The notes under the pieces are model-generated. The model was not told the DNA's origin. It saw only the letters and a program-made list of their open reading frames with translations, and did no database searches. Below are positions 37,086-44,356 of a stretch of DNA of 64,000 bases, one piece after another. Position 1 is the stretch's first letter. The number at the start of each line of letters is the position of its first letter. The stretch covers positions 372,001 through 436,000 of the forward strand of contig CAMPOT010000001.1 in NCBI GenBank assembly GCA_946892665.1, in the 5' to 3' direction. The position numbers and the translations under genes were made by a program. The stretch is from Chryseobacterium sp. Marseille-Q5410. Lineage in GTDB: Bacteria; Bacteroidota; Bacteroidia; Flavobacteriales; Weeksellaceae.

Positions 37086-37526
37086 ATGAAGAAACTATTT
37101 TTAGCACTGTTATTTGCCGGATTTTCTCACACAGCCTTTTCGCAGGCCTGGAACGGACAGGGAGACCAAAAAGTGCAGATTGGATTAAGCGGTTGGGGAA
37201 ATGGAACCGGTATTACAGGGACTTATGATTACGGTATTACGGATTTAATCTCTCTTGGCGGTGGTGCAAACCTTTATTTTGATGATTATAAAGACAATGA
37301 TAAGGACAATAAATTCTTCGTATTTGGACGCGTAAATTTCCACTTACAAAACATTTTGGAAATGCCTGAAAAGTGGGATGTTTATCCCGGAGCAGATGTA
37401 GGTGTAATTGGGAACACTTTCGGACTTGGTGTTCACTTGGGAGCAAGATACTTTATCAACGACAAGTTTGGAATATTCGTTGAAGCAGGAAATAATGGCA
37501 GTTTAGGTGTCTCTATCAACCTTTAA
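37086..37526 (+). CDS. Small outer-membrane beta-barrel-like protein (DUF6646-like)
   Basis: A 146-residue exported protein with a signal peptide ending near FSHTAFSQA. The body alternates Gly and aromatic residues (LISLGGGANLYFDDYKD, FFVFGRVNFHLQN, GLGVHLGARYFIN), a beta-barrel pattern, and ends in SLGVSINL, a plausible barrel C-terminus. It resembles the flavobacterial DUF6646 family. A second, unrelated small barrel protein follows 40 bp later. Confidence 0.75.
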   Translation: MKKLFLALLFAGFSHTAFSQAWNGQGDQKVQIGLSGWGNGTGITGTYDYGITDLISLGGGANLYFDDYKDNDKDNKFFVFGRVNFHLQNILEMPEKWDVYPGADVGVIGNTFGLGVHLGARYFINDKFGIFVEAGNNGSLGVSINL

Positions 37527-37565
37527 AATACATTAAACAAAATATAACAAATTAAAATTACTATT

Positions 37566-38027
37566 ATGAAAAAGTTATTCGCAGTTGCAGCATTCGCTGC
37601 AGCAACACTATTCGGAGTTTCCCAAGCACAAGCACAAACGTATAAAACCGGAGCTGGTGTATTGGTAGATTTTGGTGATGGCTCAACCTTCGTTGGTCCA
37701 CATGTGAAACATTTCTTCCAACCAAATCACGCAGGAGAATTCAGCGTATTGTTTGCAGATGGTGCAACTTTAGCGCAGGCAAACTATCAGTACCACCAAC
37801 CTTTTGCAGGAGCGAGCGGACTACAGTGGTATGTTGGTGCAGGTCCTGGAATCATCTTTGGTGATGGATTTACAGAATTTGCTCCATCCGCAATGTTAGG
37901 TTTGGATTTTAAAATTCCTGGAGCTCCACTTGATTTTTCAATGGACTGGAGACCTAGATTCGTCATTGGTGACAACTCTGATGCTGAAGCTGGAAGATTT
38001 AACGCTGGTTTCAGATTTACTTTCTAA
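37566..38027 (+). CDS. Outer-membrane beta-barrel-like protein
   Basis: A 153-residue exported protein with signal peptide (KKLFAVAAFAAATLFGVSQA, cleaved after AQA). Beta-strand periodicity (GAGVLVDFGDG, WYVGAGPGIIFGDGF, FSMDWRPRFVIG) and the terminal Phe of FNAGFRFTF, the usual signal for BAM recognition, identify it as an outer-membrane barrel of about eight strands. Function unknown. A terminator follows directly. Confidence 0.78.
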   Translation: MKKLFAVAAFAAATLFGVSQAQAQTYKTGAGVLVDFGDGSTFVGPHVKHFFQPNHAGEFSVLFADGATLAQANYQYHQPFAGASGLQWYVGAGPGIIFGDGFTEFAPSAMLGLDFKIPGAPLDFSMDWRPRFVIGDNSDAEAGRFNAGFRFTF

Positions 38028-38049
38028 GAAAACCTTAAAAATAAAACTA

Positions 38050-38073
38050 AAGGTTCCCATTTGGGAGCCTTTT
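38050..38073 (+). terminator. Terminator after the beta-barrel gene
   Basis: AAGGTTCCCA (38050-38059) pairs with TGGGAGCCTT (38062-38071) with one G-U and a TT loop, followed by a T-rich stretch. Confidence 0.8.
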
Positions 38074-38075
38074 CG

Positions 38076-38107
38076 TTTTGGCATACTTTTGATAATTCGT
38101 ATCTTCG
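38076..38107 (+). promoter_or_regulatory. Promoter candidate for rseP
   Basis: TTTTG (38076-38080) and TATCTTCG (38100-38107) are 19 bp apart, matching the Bacteroidota -33/-7 arrangement with one mismatch in the -7 box (C for T). It lies 28 bp upstream of the rseP start and immediately after a terminator. Confidence 0.5.
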
Positions 38108-38135
38108 CAATTATTTAAAATTTTATTAAAAATAA

Positions 38136-39473
38136 ATGACACTCATCCAATTATTTCAATTCATACTCAGTATTTCAATATTGGTAATTCTACATGAATT
38201 AGGGCATTTCATCCCCGCAAAACTCTTCAAAACAAAAGTTGAAAAATTCTACCTCTTCTTCGATCCGTGGTTTTCATTACTTAAGAAAAAAGTAGGCGAT
38301 ACCGAATATGGTATTGGTTGGCTGCCTTTTGGTGGTTACGTAAAAATCGCTGGAATGGTAGACGAAAGCATGGATACCGAACAACTCAAAAAACCGGCTG
38401 AACCTTGGGAATTTCGAAGCAAACCGGCTTGGCAAAGACTCATCATCATGATGGGTGGTGTTACCGTGAACTTCTTTTTAGCTTGGTTCATATATTCTAG
38501 TTTAAGTTATTTTAAAGGAGAAACTTTCCACGATAATGCCAAATTCGAAAATGGAATTGCGGTTTCCGAAGCCGGAAAAAAAATGGGATTGCAAACAGGT
38601 GATAAAATCTTAAAAATCGATGGTAAACCAGCAGAAAGAATGGAAACTTCTACCATCAATATGCTTTTTGCGGATAATGCGACAGTTCTTAGAAACGGAA
38701 AAGAAGTAACTTTTCCTATCGATGAAAATGGTGTCGCAGCAGTTTTGTCAGAGAATGAAGCAAAGGCTTATTTTATGCCAAGATATCCGGTCGTAATCGA
38801 TAGTCTTTTGCCTAATAGCCCAGCGAAAATTGCTGGATTAATGAAAGGCGATAAAATTGTTGGGATTAATGGTAAATCGGTTAGCTTTTTCGATGAATTT
38901 GGTGCTGAACTTTTAAAATTCAAAAACCAAAATATCAATTTAACGGTTGAAAGAAATAATACAACACAGGAACTCAGTGCAAAAGTTGATGCAAACGGAA
39001 AACTAGGTTTTTCACAGGATTTAAAAATCGCTCAAGCTGAGTTCGATAAAACGAAAGTTACCAAAGAATATAGCTTTTTAGCCGCAATTCCAAGAGGTCT
39101 TGAAAGGACAATAGATGTATTGACCATGCAGATTAAGCAATTTAAAATTGTTTTCAACAGCACAACTCAGGGTTATAAAAAAGTTTCCGGACCAATCGGG
39201 ATCATCAAACAAATGCCAGAAACCATCAATTGGGAATTTTTCTGGAGCTTTACCGCGATGTTTTCTGTATGGTTGGCATTCCTTAACTTAATTCCCATTC
39301 CTGGTTTAGATGGAGGACATGTGGTCTTTACCCTTTGGGAAATGATTACCGGAAAGCCAGTTCCGCAGAAAGTTTTGGAAAACGCACAAATGATTGGGGT
39401 AATTTTCTTGTTAGGTTTAATGATCTTAATCTTTGGAAACGACATAGTTAAGTGGATTACTGGAAAATTTTAA
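38136..39473 (+). CDS. rseP: Site-2 intramembrane metalloprotease RseP
   Basis: A 445-residue M50-family zinc protease. The first transmembrane helix holds HELGHF near residue 20, and the third metal ligand is in NLIPIPGLDGGHVVF near 387. Two PDZ domains fill the periplasmic part, about residues 130-290 (GLQTGDKILKIDGKPAERM, GLMKGDKIVGINGKSVSFF). In other bacteria RseP releases envelope-stress sigma factors from their anti-sigma factors. The gene stands alone between a terminator and tRNA-Asn. Confidence 0.96.
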   Translation: MTLIQLFQFILSISILVILHELGHFIPAKLFKTKVEKFYLFFDPWFSLLKKKVGDTEYGIGWLPFGGYVKIAGMVDESMDTEQLKKPAEPWEFRSKPAWQRLIIMMGGVTVNFFLAWFIYSSLSYFKGETFHDNAKFENGIAVSEAGKKMGLQTGDKILKIDGKPAERMETSTINMLFADNATVLRNGKEVTFPIDENGVAAVLSENEAKAYFMPRYPVVIDSLLPNSPAKIAGLMKGDKIVGINGKSVSFFDEFGAELLKFKNQNINLTVERNNTTQELSAKVDANGKLGFSQDLKIAQAEFDKTKVTKEYSFLAAIPRGLERTIDVLTMQIKQFKIVFNSTTQGYKKVSGPIGIIKQMPETINWEFFWSFTAMFSVWLAFLNLIPIPGLDGGHVVFTLWEMITGKPVPQKVLENAQMIGVIFLLGLMILIFGNDIVKWITGKF

Positions 39474-39503
39474 TAAAATTTTAGTAAAATTTTTGCAAAA
39501 ATA

Positions 39504-39535
39504 TTTTGGAGAAATTAAAAAAGTTTTTATATTTG
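39504..39535 (+). promoter_or_regulatory. Promoter of tRNA-Asn
   Basis: TTTTG (39504-39508), a 19-bp spacer and TATATTTG (39528-39535) form an exact Bacteroidota -33/-7 promoter. The tRNA begins 26 bp downstream. Confidence 0.75.
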
Positions 39536-39561
39536 CACACGCTTAAAGCAAAGGAAAACAC

Positions 39562-39635
39562 TCCTCTTTAGCTCAGTTGGTTAGAGCATCTGACTGTTAA
39601 TCAGAGGGTCGCTGGTTCGAGCCCAGCAAGAGGAG
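39562..39635 (+). tRNA. tRNA-Asn(GTT)
   Basis: A 74-nt cloverleaf with perfectly paired 7-bp acceptor arms (TCCTCTT with AAGAGGA) and discriminator G. D-arm GCTCAGTTGGTTAGAGC and T-arm with GGTTCGAGCC are canonical. The anticodon GTT is at 39596-39598 within the loop CTGTTAA. CCA is not encoded. Its 3' end marks the junction between core genome and accessory DNA, the usual integration point for tyrosine-recombinase elements. Confidence 0.98.
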
Positions 39636-39647
39636 CGCTGAAAATGA

Positions 39648-39678
39648 GACACTTACAGAAATGTGAGTGTCTTTTTTT
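39648..39678 (+). terminator. Terminator after tRNA-Asn
   Basis: GACACTTACA (39648-39657) and TGTGAGTGTC (39662-39671) form a 10-bp stem with one G-U around a 4-nt loop, followed by seven T's. It ends the tRNA transcript and insulates it from the inserted DNA. Confidence 0.9.
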
Positions 39679-39686
39679 ATATTTGT

Positions 39687-39705
39687 CACGAACATTTCAC
39701 GAACA
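39687..39705 (+). repeat. Tandem CACGAACA repeat at the element edge
   Basis: Two copies of CACGAACA (39687-39694 and 39698-39705) with an 11-bp period lie about 50 bp past the tRNA 3' end, just after the terminator. One-helical-turn spacing next to an integration site suits arm-type binding sites of an integrase or excisionase. This interpretation is inferred. Confidence 0.35.
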
Positions 39706-39759
39706 AAAGTATTTTATTTTAATGCTACTTTTGTGTAAGAATATTTTAGTACGTTATCT

Positions 39760-40695
39760 ATGACTGACTTCTATATCGCAACATATATTCTAATGGTAAC
39801 CTTTACAATCCTTGTCCCCTTCTATCTTGCAGGGCGGCTTTGGTTTGCGTTCAGTCCGTTTGCGATAAACTATTACTCCAAGGAAAGGGCAAACTGGTAT
39901 AACGACTGGAACACCCAGCGGTTTTTAATCGTTTTGAATTTATTTTTGGTTTCATTGTCGCTTTCCTTTTTCTGGGGCGGGAAAATACTGGAAGATATCC
40001 ATGCCGAGAAGATCGACTTTACCCAAATCCTATTCTATATCATTCTTCAAATTCTTGCCGTAATACTGTTCGAGGTAAAAATGGAACACCCATTTAAGCC
40101 AATTCAGGCATTCAAAAAATTCAAGAAAAACAGTTATAGCGAAAGGTTTGAGTTCCGAGAAAAGCAAGACGCGGCAGATAAAATAGAACACCATTCCAAT
40201 GAGTTAAAAAGAGAATTTTTGAAAGTTGGCACTAAGATTTCAAACGAATTAAATAATCAACAAATCATTTTATCTGAAACCAACGAACTCGCAAAACACA
40301 ACAATATTATCCTACAGGAATCCGATTTTGCTTTTGAAATAAAAAAGAATCCGAATATGGTCATTGATGACATTTTGCGGGATTATTTTATTTCTAAAGA
40401 TTCCGAGAGGGTTTTATCGGACTTTTTACTGCGGAAGAAAAACTCTGGAAAGATTCTGTTTACAAAGCCTGCAAGGAACGGCGTGAGCGTAAAGCCTATT
40501 TTGGACTTTTTCTCGACCTTTACTAATGTTATGGAAAGTTGTAAATCCGGCACAATAACCCAAGCCGAAACCTGCAAAATTATCAACGCCGTCACCTCGG
40601 CAAAAGACAGGCTCGGAAATATCGCAGAAGAGCCAATAAACAGCAGGAACCTCTCAAAATATCTTTCCAACAGCGATGTTCAGGATGATATATAG
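39760..40695 (+). CDS. Membrane protein of the integrated element, unknown function
   Basis: A 311-residue protein with three hydrophobic segments in the first 110 residues (IATYILMVTFTILVPFYLAG, FLIVLNLFLVSLSLSFFWGG, ILFYIILQILAVILFEVKM), then a mainly helical cytosolic region of 200 residues rich in Asn, Lys and Glu (KREFLKVGTKISNELNNQQI). No family recognised. It is the first gene inside the element after tRNA-Asn; a TAnnTTTG-type box (39726-39733) lies 27 bp upstream but has no clear -33 partner. A hairpin ends it. Confidence 0.6.
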   Translation: MTDFYIATYILMVTFTILVPFYLAGRLWFAFSPFAINYYSKERANWYNDWNTQRFLIVLNLFLVSLSLSFFWGGKILEDIHAEKIDFTQILFYIILQILAVILFEVKMEHPFKPIQAFKKFKKNSYSERFEFREKQDAADKIEHHSNELKREFLKVGTKISNELNNQQIILSETNELAKHNNIILQESDFAFEIKKNPNMVIDDILRDYFISKDSERVLSDFLLRKKNSGKILFTKPARNGVSVKPILDFFSTFTNVMESCKSGTITQAETCKIINAVTSAKDRLGNIAEEPINSRNLSKYLSNSDVQDDI

Positions 40696-40756
40696 TCTAA
40701 AATCCAAAAAAACATTTTCTCTTTAAAAATCATATTTGTCTGATAACCAGAATTAT

Positions 40757-40802
40757 AAAGGCGACAGTTAGTCGCTTTTAATGGTTTATTGACTAAACCA
40801 TT
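40757..40802 (+). terminator. Tandem hairpins between the membrane protein and HTH genes
   Basis: Two adjacent stem-loops. The first (40757-40779) pairs AAAGGCGAC with GTCGCTTTT (one G-U) around AGTTA and has a short T-run. The second (40780-40802) pairs AATGGTTTA with TAAACCATT perfectly around TTGAC. The first is a terminator candidate; the second has no T-run and may be an operator or attenuator element in the leader of the replication genes. Confidence 0.55.
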
Positions 40803-40928
40803 ATCAAACAAAACCTCCTATTGAACGCACATTTCTTTAGGTTGTTTTATTTTACAAAAAACTTTTTAAGTCGCTTTTAGGCGGCTATTTCTTTGGGAAA
40901 TATCTTGGCCTCAACAAAATTCAACGAA

Positions 40929-41270
40929 ATGAAAGACCAAGAAAGACTAGCTGCGCTAGAAAGCCAAATGTCCACCTTGGTAAACTCGCAAAAAGAGTTT
41001 ACCTCCAAGGCGCTACAGATGCTCGCCCTCGGAACCAAGAAGATCTATTCCAAGGAAGAGGCCGCGCTGTTCCTCAACCTGGATCCGGACTATCTCTACC
41101 AACTCAAACACCACGGCAAACTGAAGGCCTACAAAAAGAAGGGGCAAAAGAAAATCTACTTTCGCAAAGAGGACCTCGAAGCTTATCTTCTGGGGGATAA
41201 TGTGGAGGAAATACAAAATGATGACTATGACGCATTCGAGCAGGAAATTCTGGAGCGATGGAAGAAATAA
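40929..41270 (+). CDS. Helix-turn-helix (excisionase/MerR-like) DNA-binding protein
   Basis: A 113-residue protein. The N-terminal 40 residues are a coiled-coil-like helix (QERLAALESQMSTLVNSQKE). Residues 50-90 are an HTH_17-type domain (IYSKEEAALFLNLDPDYLYQ followed by LKAYKKKGQKKIYFRKEDLE), typical of excisionases and of small replication-control proteins in Bacteroidota elements. The ATG at 40929 is preferred over an upstream TTG. The next gene starts inside its last 13 bp, so the two are translationally coupled. GC content is clearly higher than in the neighbouring genes. Confidence 0.75.
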   Translation: MKDQERLAALESQMSTLVNSQKEFTSKALQMLALGTKKIYSKEEAALFLNLDPDYLYQLKHHGKLKAYKKKGQKKIYFRKEDLEAYLLGDNVEEIQNDDYDAFEQEILERWKK

Positions 41271-42445
41271 CCAACAAGCCGGCTGAGGAGCAAAAAATCC
41301 CTGTTCTGTACCAAACCGATTCCGAGACCACTACCATTTTCGATATGGTGATGAAGTATCTTGAAAGCAAGTATGACCTTCGCTTTAACGCCATCGCCCT
41401 GGAGATAGAAATATCGCTCAAGGGAAAGGATGACTGGACAGAGCTAAACATCAACTCCCTGCTGATAGAACTCGTACAGGCCGGGATGCAGATCACCATG
41501 CAGAAGTTGGAGATCCTCGTACGGAGCCACTTGATAAAGAGATACAACCCGATAGCGGAATACTTTAAAAAACTCGCGGGCTGGGACGGCGAAGACCATA
41601 TCCGGAAGCTGGCGGGATTTGTTCGGACCAACGACAGCGAAGCGTTCCGCTACCATCTCGAGAAGTGGCTGACCCGCGCCGTGCTTTGCGCATTGAAGAA
41701 AGACTATGTCAACAAGCAGTGCTTCGTGCTGGCAAGCTTCAAACAGAACACGGGCAAGACCACTTTCCTGCGGTTCCTCATCCCGGACGGGCTCAGGGAT
41801 TATTATTCCGAAAATGTCACAGTGGACAAGGACGGCATCATTGCCATCTGCAAAAACTTTATCCTCAATGCGGACGAGCTGGCCGTGCTGTCCAAATCGG
41901 ATGTCAACACGCTGAAATCCTTTATCTCGATGGGCGGCGCAAAGGTGAGGGTGCCTTACGGGAGAAAGCCGGAGAACATGGACAGGATCTGTTCCTTTGT
42001 TGCCTCCACCAACAGAACAGATTTCCTTACCGACGAGACAGGAAGCGTAAGGTGGCTGGTTTTCGAAGTTTTAAGCATTGACTTCAATTATTCCAAGGAA
42101 ATAGACATAGACAAGGTATGGGCGCAGGCGTACCACAATGCTTTTGAAAGAAAAAATTACCAACCGGAAATGACGCTCTCGGACATAGAGGCCAACGAGC
42201 TGAGGAACGAGCAGTTTTCCCAGCTTTCAGTTGAGCAGGAAATCGTTTCCGCACACTTCGAGAAATCGAAGGACATCAAGGATTTTCTTACGGCGACGGA
42301 CATCGTTGTGGCAATGAACAACGCCCTGAATTTAAGATTGAACAACATCAAGGTCGGAAAGGCGCTCACCAGGCTCAAGTATGAAAGAATCAAGCATCCG
42401 AAACTCCAGGTTTACGGCTACCTGATCCGAAGAAAGATTGACTGA
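41258..42445 (+). CDS. VirE-domain P-loop ATPase (element replication protein)
   Basis: A 395-residue protein of the VirE/VapE-like ATPase family, found in mobile elements together with primases. A Walker A-like SFKQNTGKTTFLRFL lies near residue 160; later come ILNADELAVLSK (Walker B-type region) and ICSFVASTNRTDFLTDETG with the sensor residues. It is probably a helicase-type initiator of element replication. It overlaps the HTH gene by 13 bp. It shares that gene's high GC, unlike the primase downstream, which suggests a mosaic module. Confidence 0.78.
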   Translation: MEEITNKPAEEQKIPVLYQTDSETTTIFDMVMKYLESKYDLRFNAIALEIEISLKGKDDWTELNINSLLIELVQAGMQITMQKLEILVRSHLIKRYNPIAEYFKKLAGWDGEDHIRKLAGFVRTNDSEAFRYHLEKWLTRAVLCALKKDYVNKQCFVLASFKQNTGKTTFLRFLIPDGLRDYYSENVTVDKDGIIAICKNFILNADELAVLSKSDVNTLKSFISMGGAKVRVPYGRKPENMDRICSFVASTNRTDFLTDETGSVRWLVFEVLSIDFNYSKEIDIDKVWAQAYHNAFERKNYQPEMTLSDIEANELRNEQFSQLSVEQEIVSAHFEKSKDIKDFLTATDIVVAMNNALNLRLNNIKVGKALTRLKYERIKHPKLQVYGYLIRRKID

Positions 42446-42718
42446 AAGAAAGTTTAAATCCTTGACATTCAATTTATCCTACCTACTTACCTAAGTGGAC
42501 TTACAGAACTCATTTCCAAATTTTTATGAAGGTAATAAAATAGCTAAGGCTTTACCTAAACTACCATAGTTAAAGAAGGGATCCAATTAACAGGTAACAA
42601 CAAGGTAAGTCATAAAATGATATAACTAACTGATATTCAATATTTAGGTAGGCAGGTATGGAAAAACGGTAAAAACATAACTGGATATAAAAAAAATAAA
42701 CTTTAAAAAACACAAAAA
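42446..42718. other. Candidate replication-origin/iteron region
   Basis: This 273-bp AT-rich gap separates the ATPase gene from the primase gene. It carries many AGGTA/TACCT words. TACCTACTTACCTAA (42480-42494) and TTAGGTAGGCAGGTA (42644-42658) are inverted copies that match at 13 of 15 positions, and AAGGTAAGT (42602-42610) repeats the core. The words are spread over 180 bp, as expected for iterons or initiator sites. Origin function is inferred from this layout and from the flanking replication genes. Confidence 0.4.
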
Positions 42719-43642
42719 ATGAACTGCAAACAAGCGAACGAGAATATCAGCATCAAAGAAGTAATGGAAAGTTTTTCTCTATTCCCAAGCAAAGAACATC
42801 CGAAAACAGCCTATTATTATGCTATCAATCGACAAGAACGAACGCCAAGTTTATTAGTGAATTATGTGAAAAATATTGCCTTTGATTTTGGCACTGGAAA
42901 ACAATACGATGTCGTGTCGATAGTTCAGGAGCTCAAACAATGCACTGTATCCGATGCTCTTGAATATCTTGAAAAGTTTGATTTTTCTTTTCAAAAGCAA
43001 AAGGGAAATTTAAACAATCCAAAAGAAGAAACTAAATCTTATCAAATATTAGAAGTAAAAGAAGTGTCACATCCAGCGTTGATTGAATATTTAAAATATA
43101 GAAAACTCGAATCTCAAAAATCTGAACTTCAGGAAATTCATTACGAAATGAATGGGAAGAATTATTTCGGATTAGGATTCAAAAACGATTCGGGAGGCTA
43201 CGAGATCCGCAGCAGGTTTTCCAAAATCTGTCTTGGAAAAAAGGATATCACCACGATAAAAAATAATTCTGAAAACCTCAAGGTTTTCGAGGGCTTTACC
43301 GACTACCTTTCCTTTAAAATTTTAGCACAAGAAAAGACACCCTCCGACTATCTAATTCTGAACTCAGTCGCCATGGTTCACAAGGTATCAGGGATTTTTG
43401 GAAATTATAAATCTGTCGAAATGTACCTGAATAACGACCGCGCCGGCGAACAGTGCAGGGATTCGATTTTGAAAATTTTCCCGAAGGCAGATGACCGATC
43501 GAGCGAATATTTCCCCCATCAAGATCTGAATGATTTCCTGATATCACAAGAAGAAAAGACTCTTGAAAATAAGCTTGAAAAAAATCAAACAGCCATACAC
43601 GAGCCCGAGGGAAACAGGAATATTTACAGGAGAAAAAGATGA
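42719..43642 (+). CDS. Toprim-domain primase of the element
   Basis: A 307-residue primase-like protein. The N-terminal 100 residues follow the CHC2 zinc-finger layout of bacterial primases (RQERTPSLLVNYVKNIAFDF followed by GTGKQYDVVSIVQELKQCTV) but without the Cys/His ligands, so no zinc site is visible. The Toprim domain has LKVFEGFTDYLSFK near residue 183 with the acidic Glu, and EMYLNNDRAGEQCRD near 237 with the DxD-like acidic region. It probably makes primers during conjugal or autonomous replication. Lower GC than the ATPase gene upstream. Confidence 0.78.
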   Translation: MNCKQANENISIKEVMESFSLFPSKEHPKTAYYYAINRQERTPSLLVNYVKNIAFDFGTGKQYDVVSIVQELKQCTVSDALEYLEKFDFSFQKQKGNLNNPKEETKSYQILEVKEVSHPALIEYLKYRKLESQKSELQEIHYEMNGKNYFGLGFKNDSGGYEIRSRFSKICLGKKDITTIKNNSENLKVFEGFTDYLSFKILAQEKTPSDYLILNSVAMVHKVSGIFGNYKSVEMYLNNDRAGEQCRDSILKIFPKADDRSSEYFPHQDLNDFLISQEEKTLENKLEKNQTAIHEPEGNRNIYRRKR

Positions 43643-43879
43643 AGATTCATACAAGCCGGCCTGCGCAAAATAAGCACAGGTGGAATGCTCTAAAAAGGCT
43701 GGGTAAAAACTTGCCATGTGTCTAGTGCAAAAAGTACCCAATGTTTACAACAAGCGTGGGGCTTGTCGTAAAAATCGGGCTTTTTGGTTTCCTCCTGTCG
43801 TCGGAAACACTTGTTTGGAAATGGAATTCAAGCCCATTATTTAAAATCATAAAAAAATTAAACACAAAATAAACACAAG
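43643..43879 (+). other. Candidate oriT upstream of the mobilization genes
   Basis: This 237-bp stretch precedes the mobC-like and relaxase genes, the usual place of oriT in mobilizable Bacteroidota elements. It holds ACAAGC/GCTTGT with a 5-nt loop (43750-43766) and TTTCC/GGAAA with a 10-nt spacer (43788-43807), plus G/C-rich words between them. A 28-codon frame (43639-43725) starts with an ATGA overlap at the primase stop but has no other support as a gene. oriT function is inferred. Confidence 0.35.
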
Positions 43880-44356
43880 ATGAAAAATGACTTTTTAAAA
43901 CAGTTTGTCAGGCAGATTTCCGAGCAGCAAATTGCAAAGGTTGCAGAAGAAAAAAGAAAGAACCGCTTTCGCGAAATTGGTCGAAAGGGAGGTTTGAAAA
44001 AGAAGACGGCGAACCAATTTTCGAAGGTAGTCTCAGTTCGTTTTACCGAAAAGGAGTTTGAGAAAATTCAAAAGGAGGCTGACTTCTACAAACTCAAAAT
44101 ATCAAAATATTTAAGACTGGTTTCAACCGAAAAAGAACTCAAAATAAACGAGTTTCAAACCGACGCGGTTCTGTTGAATTACGGCAACAATTTTATAAGG
44201 ATATCCAATCTGCTCCGGAACAGAGAATGGAATGAGTTTGAAAACAAGAAAGAGATCCTTGAGGAAATTCAAACCACAACGAGGTTGATCCGGGAATACC
44301 TCTACCAACAAATCATCAAGCATGAACAATTCGGCAACGACGAGGAGGATCAGTAA
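43880..44356 (+). CDS. MobC-like mobilization accessory protein
   Basis: A 158-residue basic protein of the bacterial mobilization (MobC) type. The N-terminal 60 residues are highly charged (KVAEEKRKNRFREIGRKGGL), followed by a ribbon-helix-helix-like stretch (VVSVRFTEKEFEKIQKEADF) near residues 49-68 and a helical C-terminal part (LNYGNNFIRISNLLRNREWN). MobC proteins nick-prime the relaxosome by opening oriT. The relaxase gene starts 35 bp before its stop, so the two overlap and are translationally coupled. Confidence 0.8.
   Translation: MKNDFLKQFVRQISEQQIAKVAEEKRKNRFREIGRKGGLKKKTANQFSKVVSVRFTEKEFEKIQKEADFYKLKISKYLRLVSTEKELKINEFQTDAVLLNYGNNFIRISNLLRNREWNEFENKKEILEEIQTTTRLIREYLYQQIIKHEQFGNDEEDQ

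Noticed and set aside
43639-43725. 28-codon ORF after the primase, joined by an ATGA overlap
   Set aside because: It lies in the candidate oriT, has no domain, and overlap starts of this kind occur by chance; kept only as a note.
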